A DNA stretch of 64,000 nucleotides from Heliocidaris tuberculata (GCA_025618425.1 CM046841.1:6752883-6816882), one strand, 5' to 3'. Shown: positions 33,477 to 46,744, counted from the stretch's first letter. Numbers and translations are program-made. The notes: generated from the sequence alone by a model not told the origin.

Positions 33477-35399
33477 GTAAGTATCAGAAACAAACTGCTT
33501 TATTCTTCTTTTATTCTGTGTCTTGATTTTCTTGCATTTGTTTTTAATGTTGTTGCTCTTATTGTTCCTTCTTCCTTTATATCTCCTTCCTTTTCCTCTT
33601 AAAAAAAAAAGATTCTTCTTTTCTACATTTCTTTTTTCTTATTCTTCTTCCTTTTCTTTGTGTTCTTGTTCTTATTCTTATTCTCCTTCTTCACCTCTTC
33701 TTTGTTCATTTGATGTTATTGATGTTTTAAAACTACATGTATATACTTTCATTTTTTTTTTAATTTTTAGGTGCTATACAATATGTAGATACCATCTTTT
33801 CTTTCTTTTTTTTCCTTGGGGGGGGGGGGGGCGGGGAGGGTATTGAAAGGTAAATGCATTCTGAACAAACTGAAATTTAAGTTCAAACCCTATATCGAAA
33901 TATACAGTAATCCTGATGTGATTACCCAGAATTTGATTAAGGAAGAAGCGCTCATCAAACTATTCAAACATTCTCTAGAAGTCTCAATTTTCTAAGAATG
34001 TCATTGAGATCTACATACATGTATAGAGAGAATTTGGAAATCATGGATAAGAGCTCAGCAGACATTTATTATAAAGTCTCGAAAGCTGTTTGAAGAACGT
34101 TATTGAAATCTTGTAAGGGGATTTTGAGATCAGGAAGGATGTTCTTTCAAAGTCGACCTTTCACAGCAAGTACCTACCTGATATTATGATGTCCCTTCCC
34201 TCTTGAAATAACAAACTAAATCTGGTTCCTGCATTGGTTAGAGAAATCTGTAAAGACAAAGGCACAGAAACAAAAGGGAATTTCCCTAACATTACATGTA
34301 AATCACAGCTACTTTTATTTAGCATGTATGTATCTGTCTTGTTTTTTTTGGAATTTAAATGAAAACTACAAAGGTTACAAAGATTATTATTTATCAATCA
34401 GCTGTTTTAATTCAAATTTACAATTTATGCAAATATGCAACTTTTATATCCTGTGTACATACATTTACATGCAGATTACATACATGTATTGAATTCTGAA
34501 AGGTTGAAAGAGGAATTGATTGATTTTAGTCACCCCCTCTTGTTTTTCAATGTGTCACCAGACAAAATCAACAGACCTTTGATATTTCTCTGTTGGATCT
34601 ACTAAATCCTGTTCAGCATTCTTTAGGAGATATTGGTACATATACACCTTGTATATGTTGCAAGCTAAAGAGCAGTGATTAAAGAGAATCATAATTAGAA
34701 GCATGTCATTAATATTTAGATTGCTGTATAGCTGTAATTTATTATCCACAAGGGTTCATGATTTTATGTATATCTTGAATTTTCATAGAAATTATTACAT
34801 ACATGTACATTTACGTATTAAATGTACATTAATTTCAATCCCTTAAAAAAAGAATCATATAAATTAGAATTGCTTTACTTGACAAGTCTAGTATCTGGTA
34901 TAGGAAAAAAGGTGTTTCACATTCAAGTACAGCGTGTCAACTTAGTTACAATTCATGTGATTCACGTATATAGAAATTTAAAAAACAGAGATTTGAACAA
35001 ACAAAAAAAGAAGAAAAATGTACATGATGTAAATGTATGCCGGAACATAAATTTATAAAAACATTGCTTGATAGCTTAATCCTGAAATCTTACGACATTA
35101 TATATCAGTTAGCATTATTTTCAGACCACAACCCAAAATAGTTACAGACAGGGTTTAGCTACTGATCACAGTATCAATTACACTGTTATCAATCCAATCT
35201 GGATTCAAATGTGATCATTCTTACTTCCTTCTAAGAAACAGCTGTATGGTGAATATCTGTTTGAATACAGGAATGTTGGATGAGGAATTCTTTTTTAAAA
35301 AACACATTATTCAATTATGCAAACACAGTTTATTTCCTGATGTGGTATACAGCCAAGCACAATGTTTATATGTAAACATTTAATTTTCAGCTAATGCTT
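33477..35399. other. Intron sequence, nothing recognised
   Basis: The start of the 27-kb SH3-to-SH2 intron. It contains pyrimidine-rich sequence (33520-33700), a G-run at about 33818-33831 and AT-rich DNA with scattered TACATGTA. No exon-like segment found. Confidence 0.5.
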
Positions 35400-35940
35400 T
35401 ACCCATTGAAATGTAATTCAATTCAATTTTATTCCTCAACCATTAAAAATCACAATAAGAAACAAAATATATCTTTCATGTACAGTAATATAACAATATA
35501 AAAGGGATCTAAAGCAGAGCTTGTAATCAGTGCAGCTCCCTTACCACAATATGTATGGATATAATATAAAAAGAGATAATATACATGTAGCACCCTGCAG
35601 TCAAACGCTACAAGTGAAATGTCATTTCCACACATAAAGTCACATGTTTTACAATCATACAGAGATGAGTGGTTGGGGGGGGGGGGGGAGAGTAAAGAGA
35701 TAAATGTAACATCGCAAACAACTACGATAATTAATTATTATATCCAGCTAGCAAGCTGGATTTCACTTCACATTCATATGAGGTAAGGTTATTGCAAGAT
35801 GTGATACTGGTGTTTAAAGAATTCCATATTCCAGTGCCCTGGTCTCGAATCTGGTTTAACCAGCGTTCATTTAATACTTTGAAGAAGTGCATTTTAGAAC
35901 TGGATTGAGTTTTATAATACTAAGCACAAGGTAACTAATG
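35400..35940 (-). mobile_element. 5'-truncated LINE 3' end
   Basis: The minus strand encodes a broken …GTGIWNSLNTSITSCNNLTSY… at about 35770-35850. That is the IWNSL-type C-terminus seen after reverse transcriptase in CR1/Rex/L2-like LINEs. It ends in AAAATTGAATTGAATTACAT, a short-repeat tail shared with the insertion at 40945-41155. No intact enzyme. Confidence 0.6.
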
Positions 35941-36330
35941 CTGCCCAGGTTTATGAAAAATGCCTCTCATACTAAGATAAAAACATAAGCACAGTGTTCA
36001 GTGTTGTGGCAAATTCCATGTACATGTAGGTACAGTAACACCCAAATCAAGCACAAAGTTGACTAGTCCTAAGGGGAAACCCAATCTTGATATCAAGTTG
36101 CTCTGAAGGAAAGCAACTAAAAAAAAGAAGAAAAAGAGGGGAAAAAACAGTTAGTGAAAGTTTCAACAATATCAAGGTAACAATGAGAGATACGATTTGA
36201 GATTATTTTTTTTTCAAAGTAAATGAGTAATCCATAATAATATGATATATGATATATTGCTAGATAAATCTCTGTTTGCTCCTCCACACAAAATGAGTCA
36301 TTTATTAAAATTATTGTTGAGCAGCGTTTT

Positions 36331-36867
36331 GTAAAAGGAAAGTCCACCTTGGTAATTAGTTGATTTGAATCAAAGAAGAAAAATAAGAGAAATAGTCTGA
36401 AACAGATTAGTGAAGGTTTGAGCAAAATCCGATAAGAAATAAGAAAGTTATGAATTTTTGAAGTTGTAATAAATCAAACACAAAATGGCAATGCTGTGAC
36501 GTATCTTGCGAGCTCCTCTCCCATTTGCTCAGTACAGAAAATGTAATAAATTTTGATTTTCTTAGTTTTTGATGAAGGAATAGATTTGTTTTGCACAGGT
36601 TTTGTGTAAAAATGTATCAGCAATGATTATGAGGTGCATGTATGATTGAATATTTTCTTTAGAGAAAATGGAAATTGATGATTTTTTGGGTACAGGGCAA
36701 ATGGGAGAGGAGCTTGCAAGTCACGGAGTTGCCAATTTGTGTTTGTTTTATTACAACTTAACTTTCTTATTTCTTATCATATTTTGCTCAAACATTCACT
36801 GATATGTTTCTTTAATTTTTACGCTTCTTTTAAACCAACTTGTAATCAGGGTGGACTTCCCCTTTAA
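36331..36867. mobile_element. TTAA-type MITE with long inverted arms
   Basis: Left AAAAGGAAAGTCCACCTTGG, right AGGGTGGACTTCCCCT-TTAA. Inward pairing includes AAATCCGATAAGAAATAAGA against its complement and GAGCTCCTCTCCCATTTGC against GCAAATGGGAGAGGAGCT(T). The left TTAA is decayed. Confidence 0.82.
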
Positions 36868-37835
36868 TTTTTTGTAGGAGTTAAACATTCACTAATCTTT
36901 CGTGCAGCCCTTGAGGACAAAATTACTGTTAAGGTGGATTCACACCGAATACGACAAACGACACACGACACGACAGCACGACATGTTACACGACAAATGG
37001 CAAAAAAACAGTGCACACCGCATACGACATTCGCTAAAAAGTCGTTCTGGAGAGAGGGTGATGTTGTCTTTGATGATGAAAATGACGTGATAGAATTCAT
37101 TTGAAATTCATTATTGTAGTCATCAGAATAATTGCAAAGATAAGAAAGTTTTATATTTTTAAATTTTGAAATCATTTATTGTTTATATGGATTTTCTAAA
37201 AGTTGTTAAATTGGTCATGTGATTATGTTGAGAAATTACAAAAGTAATATTTGCTGTTGTCTAACTGGAATAATCACAGCTGCGTATTTTTTTTCTTCAT
37301 ATGGTCGTGTGCGTATACTGAAGAAATACATAAAAATTAATAATCTTTGTTATTGTCTTTTCCAAATAATTCAAGCAGTTTTCTCTTATACACTCACGGC
37401 TGACTGTGTTTTATAGACAAAATGATCTGAAAAAGATATTTTCTTAAAGTTGAAAATAATGGTGCATCTAGGCTTGTATATGTTATATGGAATACCGGTA
37501 CCTCTAGACATTATAGGAGAGTAGATCTACTTGAATTTCTTGGTGGACTAAGTCTAACGGAAATTTTTGTTTTCCATTTATGACGAGTAGATTGTATATG
37601 ACCACTGGTGGTCTCCCGTGTAATCTGATCTCTGACATAATATGCACATTTTCCCAAAACTATTAATAAAATTATTATTCTCTCTGCGATTTGGTGCAGC
37701 TGCCGGGGGGGGGGGGGGGGGGGGGGGGGGGTGGAAATAAATGGCAAAGTGGGATGTTGCGAGATGATAGGACCCCTTACACACCCTCTCCTTCTAATTG
37801 GTTTTATTACTTCACATTCTATCTATCAAGTATAC

Positions 37836-38121
37836 CAGGGATGGATCCAGGATTTTGTATAATTAAGGGGGGGGGGGCACACAAAAATCACAATGCAGGA
37901 TTGTCAACTTTGTGAAACTGCTTGGAGGGAGATCCATATTTTTTGGGTCTCACCAGTCCTCCAAAAGTCGCTCATGGGGGGGAGGGGGGTGTTATTATGG
38001 GGTCCAGTTTCCCTCCATAATTATCTGACAAGCAAAAAAAAAAAAAGGGTTATCCGTTCCAAAGGGGAGGGGGGGGGGGCACGGGCCCAAAGTGCCCCCC
38101 TAAATCCGCCATCCGCCACTG
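37836..38121. mobile_element. hAT-like MITE inside copy 1, perfect 8-bp duplication
   Basis: CAG...GGATCCAGGATTTTGT at the left and AAATCCGCCATCCGCCACTG at the right. It is flanked by AAGTATAC (37828-37835, 38122-38129). Copy 2 of the host element has a single AAGTATAC (44808-44815) with uninterrupted flanks, the exact empty site. Contains the family hallmark TTATCTGACAAGCAAAAAAA. Confidence 0.95.
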
Positions 38122-38242
38122 AAGTATACTGACTTCCATACCAATAGACTTAAAATTATATCTCAGTCACAACCGCATACCCTCAAATGATCTCCTATCT
38201 TTCTAATTGTAAATATAGGGGGAAAGTATTGTTGGATATAAT

Positions 38243-38865
38243 GTGACCCTCCACCACAAAACAACCAATAAGTCGCAATGGGAGTTTAGAGTAAACAGCT
38301 GAAAAAGGTGGTTTGGGGTGAAAATTTTGATTTTAAGTTTTCTGTATTTTCTTAAAGTTTCTTTATTAATCTACCATCTGACAAAATTTCAGGGTAAAAT
38401 ACCATGTTGAAATATGTTTCTACTCTCACTCAAAATGACCATGCTTTCCTGGACATTCAAACTTTGTGTGTCAACTTGCTTAAAAACTATGCACTGTCTG
38501 ATATTCAAAATCTTTAGAAACAAAGAAATATATTCTGAAGGTATGAAAAGTTTCAACTCAATCCAATTAGTACTTTACAGTGTATGCTGGGGAGTTTTGA
38601 CTCAACCTTTTGTGCGACAAACAATAAGACACAGATTAGGCGCTCTTAAACGGTCACTGTTCTTTAGAGCCCGTTTTCTCTATTGTTTTCGTCATTAGCC
38701 TGTCTGACACGTTGACATTCTCATTGTAATTTACAAGGGTTTGCTTGGTCCATACAAGACAAGTTATGTATCATTTTAAAGCTTAGAATCTAAGCTTTCA
38801 AACTGTGTTGAAATTTTAAAACCCCAAATTTCCGACTTATTGGTCATTTTGTGATGGAGGGTCAC
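38243..38865. mobile_element. TIR element GTGACCCTCC, inside copy 1
   Basis: GTGACCCTCCACCACAAAAC and, inverted, ATTTTGTGATGGAGGGTCAC bound 623 bp that is missing from copy 2 (around 44930-44940). CAATAAGTCG motifs near each end are also inverted. Target duplication unclear. Confidence 0.85.
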
Positions 38866-39742
38866 CTATGTATCTATGTATAAGTTATCTCAAAACATAC
38901 TCATGGTTGATAAAAAAATATCAGCAGATTATTTTGTCAACAAAGCAAAAGCAATTCTTTACCCCATATTACGGAAAATCTCTAAATGACTCGGGAAGAA
39001 TACTTTTTCAAAGTTGCATTGAAAAAATTCATACTTTTATGTCATTCCCCATTTCTTCTCCCTCTCTCTCTTTCTCTCTATCCCCCTCTCTCTGTTCGCT
39101 ACTCTCTCTCTTCCTCTCTTCCTCTCTACCCCCCCTCTCTCTATTCCCCTCCCCCTCTCACTTTCAAAATTTGTAACAAGTTCAGTGCCCATTGTATTCT
39201 GTTTGAGAGCTGAAAAAAAATGTAATTGGAAAGATGAACATTAAACAATACAAAAATCAATGATATTGAAAAGACTAAAAAAGATATTTAATACTGTAAT
39301 TCAAAACTTAAACGGGATGAATTACTACGAGCACCTTTAACAAATAGACCAATATGGATGTTCCTTAAAATAGTATGTTTAAAAAAAATCAGGCAAATAT
39401 GAAACCAAATAAACAACTGTAAATATCTTATGAATTATTGTATTGTGAGGTATGTAAATAAAGTGCAAGCTCCATTAGAGTGCAAATGAAATTATCCGCT
39501 AGGATGTATCATGTAGTAAGCAAATTACAATTAGCTCTGACACCCCCCCCCCCCCCCCCTTTTCCAAAATACATGGAACGTGCTGCTAGTAAGATGCACC
39601 TCCCGAAATTAAATCTGCAACGTCCGAATGATTATGTGAGGGGGAAAAAAACCACGTAAATTGATATTCAACGACATTAACCACAGTTGGATTTTGAAAT
39701 AGAGATTTGGCAAAAGTTAAAAGTCCCCACTAAAGAAATTAC

Positions 39743-39956
39743 TTATAATTGCAGACTAAATAAAAATCTAACCAGACTTGCATAACGTAGTAAAATTAAA
39801 GAAGAAAAGTAAGATAGTTGTAGGGACTGTGAAATGAAATTCCTCATGGGAGCAAGACTGTTATTCAGAATACTGAATTGAATGGATTCTGTAAACTTCA
39901 TTTTGTTATGCCTTTGGTGTGTCCTTGCACAGTCCATTGTGAGATCATATGAGGAT

Positions 39957-39991
<35 letters not shown>

Positions 39992-40208
39992 TCGAGGCAA
40001 GGGTACTGGGGTACTAGGAACTACAAAGAAGGGTGTGGTGACACAGGTAGTATTGATATTAGCAGCTGATGGACTGGGGAGAGACACTGCTATTTGAGAA
40101 CAATGAAGGGCATCAAGTTCATTCCATTCGACTCCCTCTTGTTCTTCAGAGCATCCTTTTGCATCAGCTACCAGCTCAGGTACAATCTCTCGTAGATGTG
40201 TACATGCC
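39743..40208 (-). pseudogene. Element-borne minus-strand exon B, copy 1
   Basis: Acceptor TTTGTAG (minus strand). The frame reads ACTHLREIVPELVADAKGCS and continues through SEEQEGVEWNELDALH into a serine/threonine/proline-rich stretch. It then crosses a 31-base C/G homopolymer and loses credibility. It joins in frame to exon A (40638-40830). I do not recognise the protein; it could be a transposon accessory protein or a captured host exon. In copy 2 (about 46140-46327) a five-base deletion breaks the frame. Confidence 0.4.
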
Positions 40209-40637
40209 CTACAAAATGATAAAGGAATTGAACAATGATATAGCCTTCCTAACAAGCATTACATCATAGCTACAAAGTGACTAGTAAAGTTGTATAACTT
40301 TTTTGAGATACAATTCACAAAACACATACATCTAAGTTAATAAACATTTACTTGAATGAACAGAACTATAATTAAAGAAAACAGCACCTAATATAGCAAG
40401 GGAATATAACACAAGTATGCATGATCAGTGTTTATGCATTAAATGTGTAGGACCATGACAAAGCTTATGTTAGTAAATCGAAGATCAGGGTATAAGTTAT
40501 TTCCCTGTTAAAACAAAGCAGCACAACTAATTGACATGACTTTGAATGAACGCCCATCCCCAATTTCCATGAATTGCTGCATCGGGAAAACAACTGGATT
40601 GTTACATGTATTGTAATATAAATAAAATTGCACTTAC

Positions 40638-40830
40638 TCTCTTAGGTAAGGATGTGAAATCAACAATACTAGTACGTTAGTAAGTGTTTTTCCTTGAGGA
40701 TGGGAAACAGGTGTGTGATGACCTGAAATGATGATGGCACCAGTTCTACTTCTCTTCCCTCGTTCTTCCTCATGTTCTTGTACTGCATGAAACAAGCCTG
40801 TATGTTCACCACTACATTCAGCACTTTCTC
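40638..40830 (-). pseudogene. Element-borne minus-strand exon A, copy 1
   Basis: Bounded by AATTTACAG and GTAAGTG on the minus strand. One open frame (…GAIIISGHHTPVSHPQGKTL… to …LLISHPYLRE) continues into exon B. A second frame (…ACFMQYKNMRKNEGREVELV…, ending at a stop) is also open, so the true frame is not certain. The copy 2 equivalent (46745-46939) has a net two-base change. Function unknown. Confidence 0.4.
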
Positions 40831-40944
40831 CTGTAAATTTAGTATGAAAGGAATTTAGATCATTATTGTATTTTTACCAGGATAAGAAATAAAGCAAAAT
40901 GAAAATATTAAATAATAATAATAATTTACTTTAAAAGACAAAAT

Positions 40945-41155
40945 TAAATTCAATTCAATTCAAATTTATTTCACTTTGCAATAAAGAATACAGGCAATAT
41001 GAAAATAACAACAACATTACATTCACAGAGTAATACAAGTTTTTAAAAAGAACAATAGAAACAATGGTAACATGGATTAGAATATTTCACATAATTATAT
41101 TGCAAAAGTGGGTTGCAGCCAGAAAGGAAAGGCCCTTGTTGGAGGCCGACCCAGG
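40945..41155 (-). mobile_element. Short retroposon insertion inside copy 1
   Basis: 211 bp absent from copy 2, flanked by AAAAT on both sides. The plus strand begins TAAATTCAATTCAATTCAAA, i.e. a minus-strand element ending in (TTGAA)n, like the LINE tail at about 35410. Target-primed integration of a 5'-truncated copy is the simplest reading. Confidence 0.8.
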
Positions 41156-41317
41156 AAAATAGCAATGCTGACAATGATGATGATTTTAAAAATTAAAGCA
41201 GTAAAGAAATTATTTGACCAGATGAATTCCGACTTGCTTTATGTCTTATGTATAATAACATAATTGATGGGGGATGTTGTACTGTATGTAAAGTATCTAT
41301 ATAAAAACTACTTATCA

Positions 41318-41914
41318 TTAACCCTTTGGAGACAATTGACCACATTTTGTGGTTTTGTTCAATAACTTTTGATTCAGAGCCCTGAAAAATATACCAGATA
41401 CATGAGTAGAAAGAGCAAAAATTTCTGCACACACTATGTCCATTTTTGTTGCATTACCATATTGCGTTTGATGCCAGGAATTTTGAATAGGAGAATAAGT
41501 TTTAAAATCCTTAAATTGGCAACACATTGAGAGATTCAAAATCCTTATTTTTTATCCAAAATGGCAATTTTTTCAACTTTTGGACAAAATTCCTAACCAT
41601 GTGTATTATTTTCAAAGACATTACACCATATTAGAACCATGTAGCACTGAAAGAAAAATATTATTGTTGCCAATTTGAAGATCAAAATGTGATCAATTTA
41701 GCCCTGAAATAATTCCTGTCCTGAAAGGGTTAAGTGAAGTATCAGCGATACTTTTCATGGTGGAGAAACTGAATTATAAGTTTAGTTTTTCAGGGTTACA
41801 CCATGTAATCTTTCCAGGAATAGGAGTGAGTCCCGCTAAGAGCTCTGTGGTTCTCAACGTTTCGCTCCTTGAAAGATTACATGGTGTAACCCCGAAAAAC
41901 TAAACCTACAATTC
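41318..41914. mobile_element. Composite insertion inside copy 1 (TTAACCC repeat plus hairpin)
   Basis: 597 bp missing from copy 2 and bracketed by the 12-base direct repeat AACTACTTATCA (41306-41317, 41915-41926). The first part (41318-41733) is the TTAACCCTTT...AAAGGGTTAA repeat also found at 58411 and 59222. The second part has 44-bp inverted arms (41771-41814 and 41871-41914, containing GATTACATGGTGTAACCC). Confidence 0.8.
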
Positions 41915-42510
41915 AACTACTTATCAGTTTCCATCTCCAAACAAATCTTTAACTTCATTTTAGAGTTGAATGAAACAAAATAATTACCAGATCTTTCAAG
42001 CTTGTTGGCAATCTTTCAGCAAATGTGTCTCGCCTTTAATATCCTCATGTTTGTACAGGGATTAGCCTGGGTTTCCAGAGGTTAATCCTGGCCCATTCTT
42101 TTATGCTGCAAAAAATAGATGGAGAAAGTAACAAACAATAAGACTATAAACAGGTTCAAAAATATATAAGGTTCTTTTAATATTTCTTCATGGAATGGAC
42201 TTTTACATGTATTTCGTATTTGAAATTCACATTTAGTCTCATCTCAAATAGAATGGTTGGTCTTGTGATATGAATTTATGTAATTATTCAACTTGAAAAA
42301 AAAGTGAAACATAAAATTTAACCTATTTCAATTTATCAAAAGTTTATATAGCGATGTGGCAAAAGATAAATCATAATAAAGGCCCTAGTGATATATAATT
42401 TGATTTATAACTTACTACGCTCCCACTCAAACAAATGCTGGGATTCGCCCCCTTTTCTCAATGTATATTTAGGGGTTTATGAACAGCAAGTGTACATAAT
42501 ACATATAGAT

Positions 42511-42625
42511 CTTTCTGACAAGCAAAGAAGAAAAATAAAGGTTATCAGATTTATTTTTTTTTTCAATTTTCCTTCAAATTCTCTGAAAAGCAAAAAGGGG
42601 ATGCCCCCCCTTAAATCTGCCGCTG
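42511..42625. mobile_element. Left-truncated hAT-like MITE in copy 1
   Basis: Matches the right part of the MITE at 47808-47995 in copy 2 (TTTCTGACAAG ... CGCTG). The left end has been deleted. Because the same insertion is present in both copies, it predates their separation. Confidence 0.75.
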
Positions 42626-43229
42626 CTAGATCTTTGACATCCCTATTTCCGATTTGTAGCCCTACTGAAAAAATTCTCTCTGAAAATTTAAGTTTTACTT
42701 GTTGCCATATATGTCAAATTGATCTAATGATTATTTTCTTTCTTCCTTAAAATTTTTTTTGTATTGGCCTGTAACTTAGGCTGCTTCTAGATCTGCTTTG
42801 ATCAAAACAAAAAGAAACAAAACTACCTAAAACAAATAATAAAACAAAAAGATATGGAGGAGTGAGCCTAACATTTAGACGAAAAATGAAGCCTAATTAA
42901 CAGTCAAACTCCAGACTCTACACATCATTCTGTCACTCAACAATGACAAAGGAAAAGAAACGATAACTGTTAGATCTGTTAATGAGACCTACAAATAAGA
43001 AAAAGGTCTCTCTATGGGATTTTACGTGTAAATTATTTTATCGCACCGCTGAGCGGTTTTCTGAAACGACTAAAAACCCCTAAAAACGTCGTGCACGACG
43101 TTTCGAAAAATGTCATGGCAGGTGTGCACGGTGCCATAGGGTTTGCATTAGAGCGATTTTTCAGAAATCGTTCATGTCGTTTTGTTGTGTCGTGTGTTGT
43201 GTGTCGTGTTCGGTGTGAATCCGACTTTA

Positions 43230-43938
43230 GGCTCAGATATATTCAGTATCAGCTTGCAAACTTTCGTTTTATTTGTTCAATTGATTACAAACTTTCAACA
43301 TCCTGCTTCTCTGCTCTCACACAATGGAATTTAATACAAAGGTTTGCTATCCATTTGACGATTCCATGTAAACCTAGCATAGGCATACCAAGGATTTTTT
43401 AAAGGGGGGTGTTTAAGATTATTCTTCATTTTAACTTAATCATTTAATCAACGGCGGATCCAGGATTTTGTGAGGGAGGGGGGCCTAATATTTTGAAAAG
43501 TTTCTGACAAGCAAAAAAAAAAAAGGTCATCAGTATTTTGGGGTGTCTTTTTTCATTTGTAAACCCCTAAAACACTGCTAAAGGGGGGGGGGGGGTGTTT
43601 GAACACCTAAAATACCCAAAACATCCCCCCCCCCCTTGTATGCCTACATGTAGTAAGGTGAAGAAAAGTTCTCTTTTCACTTGTTAATTCAGTAAAGGGA
43701 AATCTCAATGCTTGAAGCTTCCCCCTGTGATTTTTTCCATATCTAACCCCCGAGATAGTGCAATTGTAATTTATTATGTTTATCACATGGGTTTACTTCC
43801 TGAGTTATCCTTTAATTGTGTGTACATACATGTATAGTATTCAGTGGGATGATATGCATATGCAGATTTTAATCACAAATTAACTACTGAAGAAGAGTTT
43901 TAGAATAACACATAGAATAGAATCATCAACCTGTTATG
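43230..43938. other. Spacer between the two large elements
   Basis: About 710 bp. It contains a MITE fragment beginning near 43451 (GGCGGATCCAGGATTTTGTG ... TTTCTGACAAGCAAAAAAA), G- and C-runs, and a GGCATACCAAGG/CCTTGTATGCC inverted pair (43387-43648) that may be another small element. No gene. Confidence 0.6.
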
Positions 43939-45962
43939 TTAAGGCGGATTCACACCGAACACGACACACGACACACGACACGACAAAACGACATACACGA
44001 CAAACGGCGAAAAAAAAGTGCACACCGCACACGACATTCGCTAATAAGTCGTGCTGGAGAGAGGGAGATGTCGTTTTTGATGATGAGAATGTCGTGATAG
44101 TATTCATTTGAAGTTCATCATTGTAGTCATCAAAATAATTCTATAAGAGTTTTATATTGTTTAATTCTGAAATCATTTATTATTTATTTGGATTTCTAAA
44201 AGTTGTTAAATTGGTTAAGTGACACATGTTGAGAAATTACAAAAGTGATATTTGCCGTTTTCTATTCGGAATAATCATAGCTGCGGTTTTTTTTTTCTTC
44301 ATATCGTGTGAGTATTTTAAATACATTTTAAAAAAATGATCTTTGTCGTCTATTCGGAATAATTCAAGCAGTTTTGTTTTATACACTCACGACTGACCAT
44401 GTTTTAGAGACAGAATGATCTGAAAAATATATTTCCTTAATTGAAAATAGTGGTGCAGGCTTATAATTATCTAGAATACAGGTACCAGACATTAGGAGAG
44501 TAGATCTACTTGAATTTCTTGCTGGACCAAGTCTAACGGAAATTTTTGTTTTCCATTTATGACGAGTAGATCGTCTATGACACATGGTCATAACCTTATT
44601 TCTGTGACATACTAGTAACATGAGTAATATGCACATTTTCCCCAAACTTTAAAAAAAAAAAAATATTATCTCTGCAATTTGGATTTGGTGCAGCTACCAG
44701 GGAGGGGGGGAATAAATAAATGACTAAGTGGGAGGTTGCGATATGATAGGACTCCTCACACACCCTCTCCTTTCTAATTGGTTTGTTTTATTACTTCACA
44801 TTCTATCAAGTATACTCACTCCCATACCAATATACCTCAAATAAAATCGCAGTCACAACCGCATACCTTGCAAGTTTCTCCTTTCTTTCAAATTGTAAAT
44901 ACAGGGGGAAAGTTGTCGGTATTGTTGGATATCCTATGTATCTGTGCCAGTTATCTCAAAACACACTCATGGTTGATAAAAAAAAAAAAAATCAGATATT
45001 TTTCAACAAAGCAAAAGCAATACTTTAGTCTTTGCCCCATATTATGGAAAATCTTTAAATGACTCCAGAGAATACGTTTTCAAAGTTGCATTGAAAAAAT
45101 ACACACTTTTAAATGTCTTTCCCTATTTCTTCTCCCTCTCTCTCTCTTCTCTTTATTCCCCTCTCTCTCTATTCCCTCCCTCTCCCCCCTCTCTCTCTCT
45201 CTATCTCTATTCCCTTCCCCCTCTCTCTTTCAAAATTGTTCAGTACCCATTGTATTCTGTTTGAGAGCTGAAAAAAAAATGAATATAATTGGAAAGATTA
45301 TCATTAAACAATACAAATATTTAAAAGACTTAAACAGTTATTTAATACTGTGATTCAAAACTTTAAATGAGATAGATTTCTACAACAAGCACCTTTAACA
45401 AAAAAATAGACCAGTATGGATTTTCCTTTAAAACAGTATTGAGAAATGATGTAAACATTTTCAGTTATAGTATTGTATTCAGGTAAGTTTAAGCTCCTTC
45501 AGTGCATGTGTAAATGGACTTCATCCCCAAGAATGTATGATGTAGTAAGCAAATACAATTAGCTCATACACCCCCCCCCCCCTTCCAGAATACATGGAAC
45601 ATACTGCTAATAAGATGCATCTAACTGCAATGATTATGTATGGGGAGGGGAACATAAATTGATATTCAACGACATTAACCACAGTTAAATTTTGAAATAG
45701 AGATTTGACAAAACTTTGAAAAGCCCAACTGAAGAATTTACTTATAATTGCAGACTAAATAACATTCTAACCAGTGGTAGTGCATAACATAGTTAAATTA
45801 AAGAAGAGAAGTAAGATAGTTGTAGGGGCTGTGAAATAAAATTCTTCATGGGGGTAAGACTGTTATTCAAAATACTAAAATGAATGGACTATGTTATGCC
45901 ATTGTGAGATCATTTGAGGATCGAGGGGAGGGGGGAGCAAGGGGTACTGGGGTACTAGGAAC

Positions 45963-46137
45963 CAGTGGCGGATCCAGGATTTCTTGAGGGAGGGGGCTCA
46001 ATATTCACAAAATTTTCTGACAAGCAAAAAAAAAAAAAAAAAAAAGAAAGGTCCACAGCATTTTGGGGCCCCTTTTTGGTCCCAGGGGAGGGGGCCCGGG
46101 CCCCCTGGCCCCCCCCCCCCCCCCGGATCCGCCACTG
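45963..46137. mobile_element. hAT-like MITE inside copy 2, perfect 8-bp duplication
   Basis: CAGTGGCGGATCCAGGATTT to CCCCCGGATCCGCCACTG, flanked by CTAGGAAC (45955-45962, 46138-46145). Copy 1 has one CTAGGAAC (40014-40021) in the matching position, the empty site. Confidence 0.96.
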
Positions 46138-46744
46138 CTAGGAACTACAAGGAAGGGTGTGGTGACACAGGTAGTATTAACATTAGCAGCCGATGGACTG
46201 GGGAGAGACACTGCTATCTGAGAACGATGAATGGCATCAAGTTCATTCCCTTCGACTCCCTCTTGTTCTTGTGAGCATCCTTTTGCATCAGCTACCAGGT
46301 ACAATCTCTTGTAGGTGTGTACATACCCTGCAAAATAATAAAAGAATTAAACAATGATATAGCTTTCCTAACAACAAGCATTACATCATAGCTACAAAGT
46401 GACTTGTATAGTTGTATAACATTTTTGAGATACAATTCACAAAACACATAAATCAAAATTACTCAACATTTTCTTGAATGAACAGAAATTTAATAAGATG
46501 AGAAAATAGCATCTAACATAGCAAGAGACTATAACACAAGCATGCATGATGTGTTTATGTATTAAATGCTATCGTTGTGTAGGACCATATGTTTGTAAAT
46601 AGAAGATCAGGGTATAAATTATTTCCCTGTTAAAACAAAGCAGCACAACTAATTGACATGACTTTGAATGAACACCCATCCCCAGTTTCCATGAATTGAT
46701 GCATTGGGAAAACAATTGGATTGTATAAATAAAATTGTACTTAC

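Larger units (their letters stand above)
36932..43226. mobile_element. Large TIR element, copy 1 (6295 bp), TTA target duplication
   Basis: Begins AGGTGGATTCACACCGAATA and ends GGTGTGAATCCGACT, with TTA directly outside both ends (36929-36931, 43227-43229). The left end carries repeated ACGAC (ACACGACACGACAGCACGAC); the right end carries the mirrored GTCGT array. A 3-bp TTA/TAA duplication with such ends resembles PIF/Harbinger, but no DDE transposase is seen, so the superfamily is inference. Copy-specific insertions: 37836-38121, 38243-38865, 40945-41155, 41318-41914. Its right part lacks about 1.1 kb present in copy 2. Confidence 0.85.

Noticed and set aside
36932..43226. Endogenous retrovirus or LTR retrotransposon
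   Set aside because: The termini are inverted, not direct, repeats. The flanking duplication is 3 bp, and no gag, protease or reverse transcriptase motifs were seen.
43091..43402. Val/Cys/Arg-rich frame at the right end of the large element, copy 1
   Set aside because: Produced by the GTCGT terminal array. The same kind of frame appears at 49586-49837 and, reversed, at 36864-37175.
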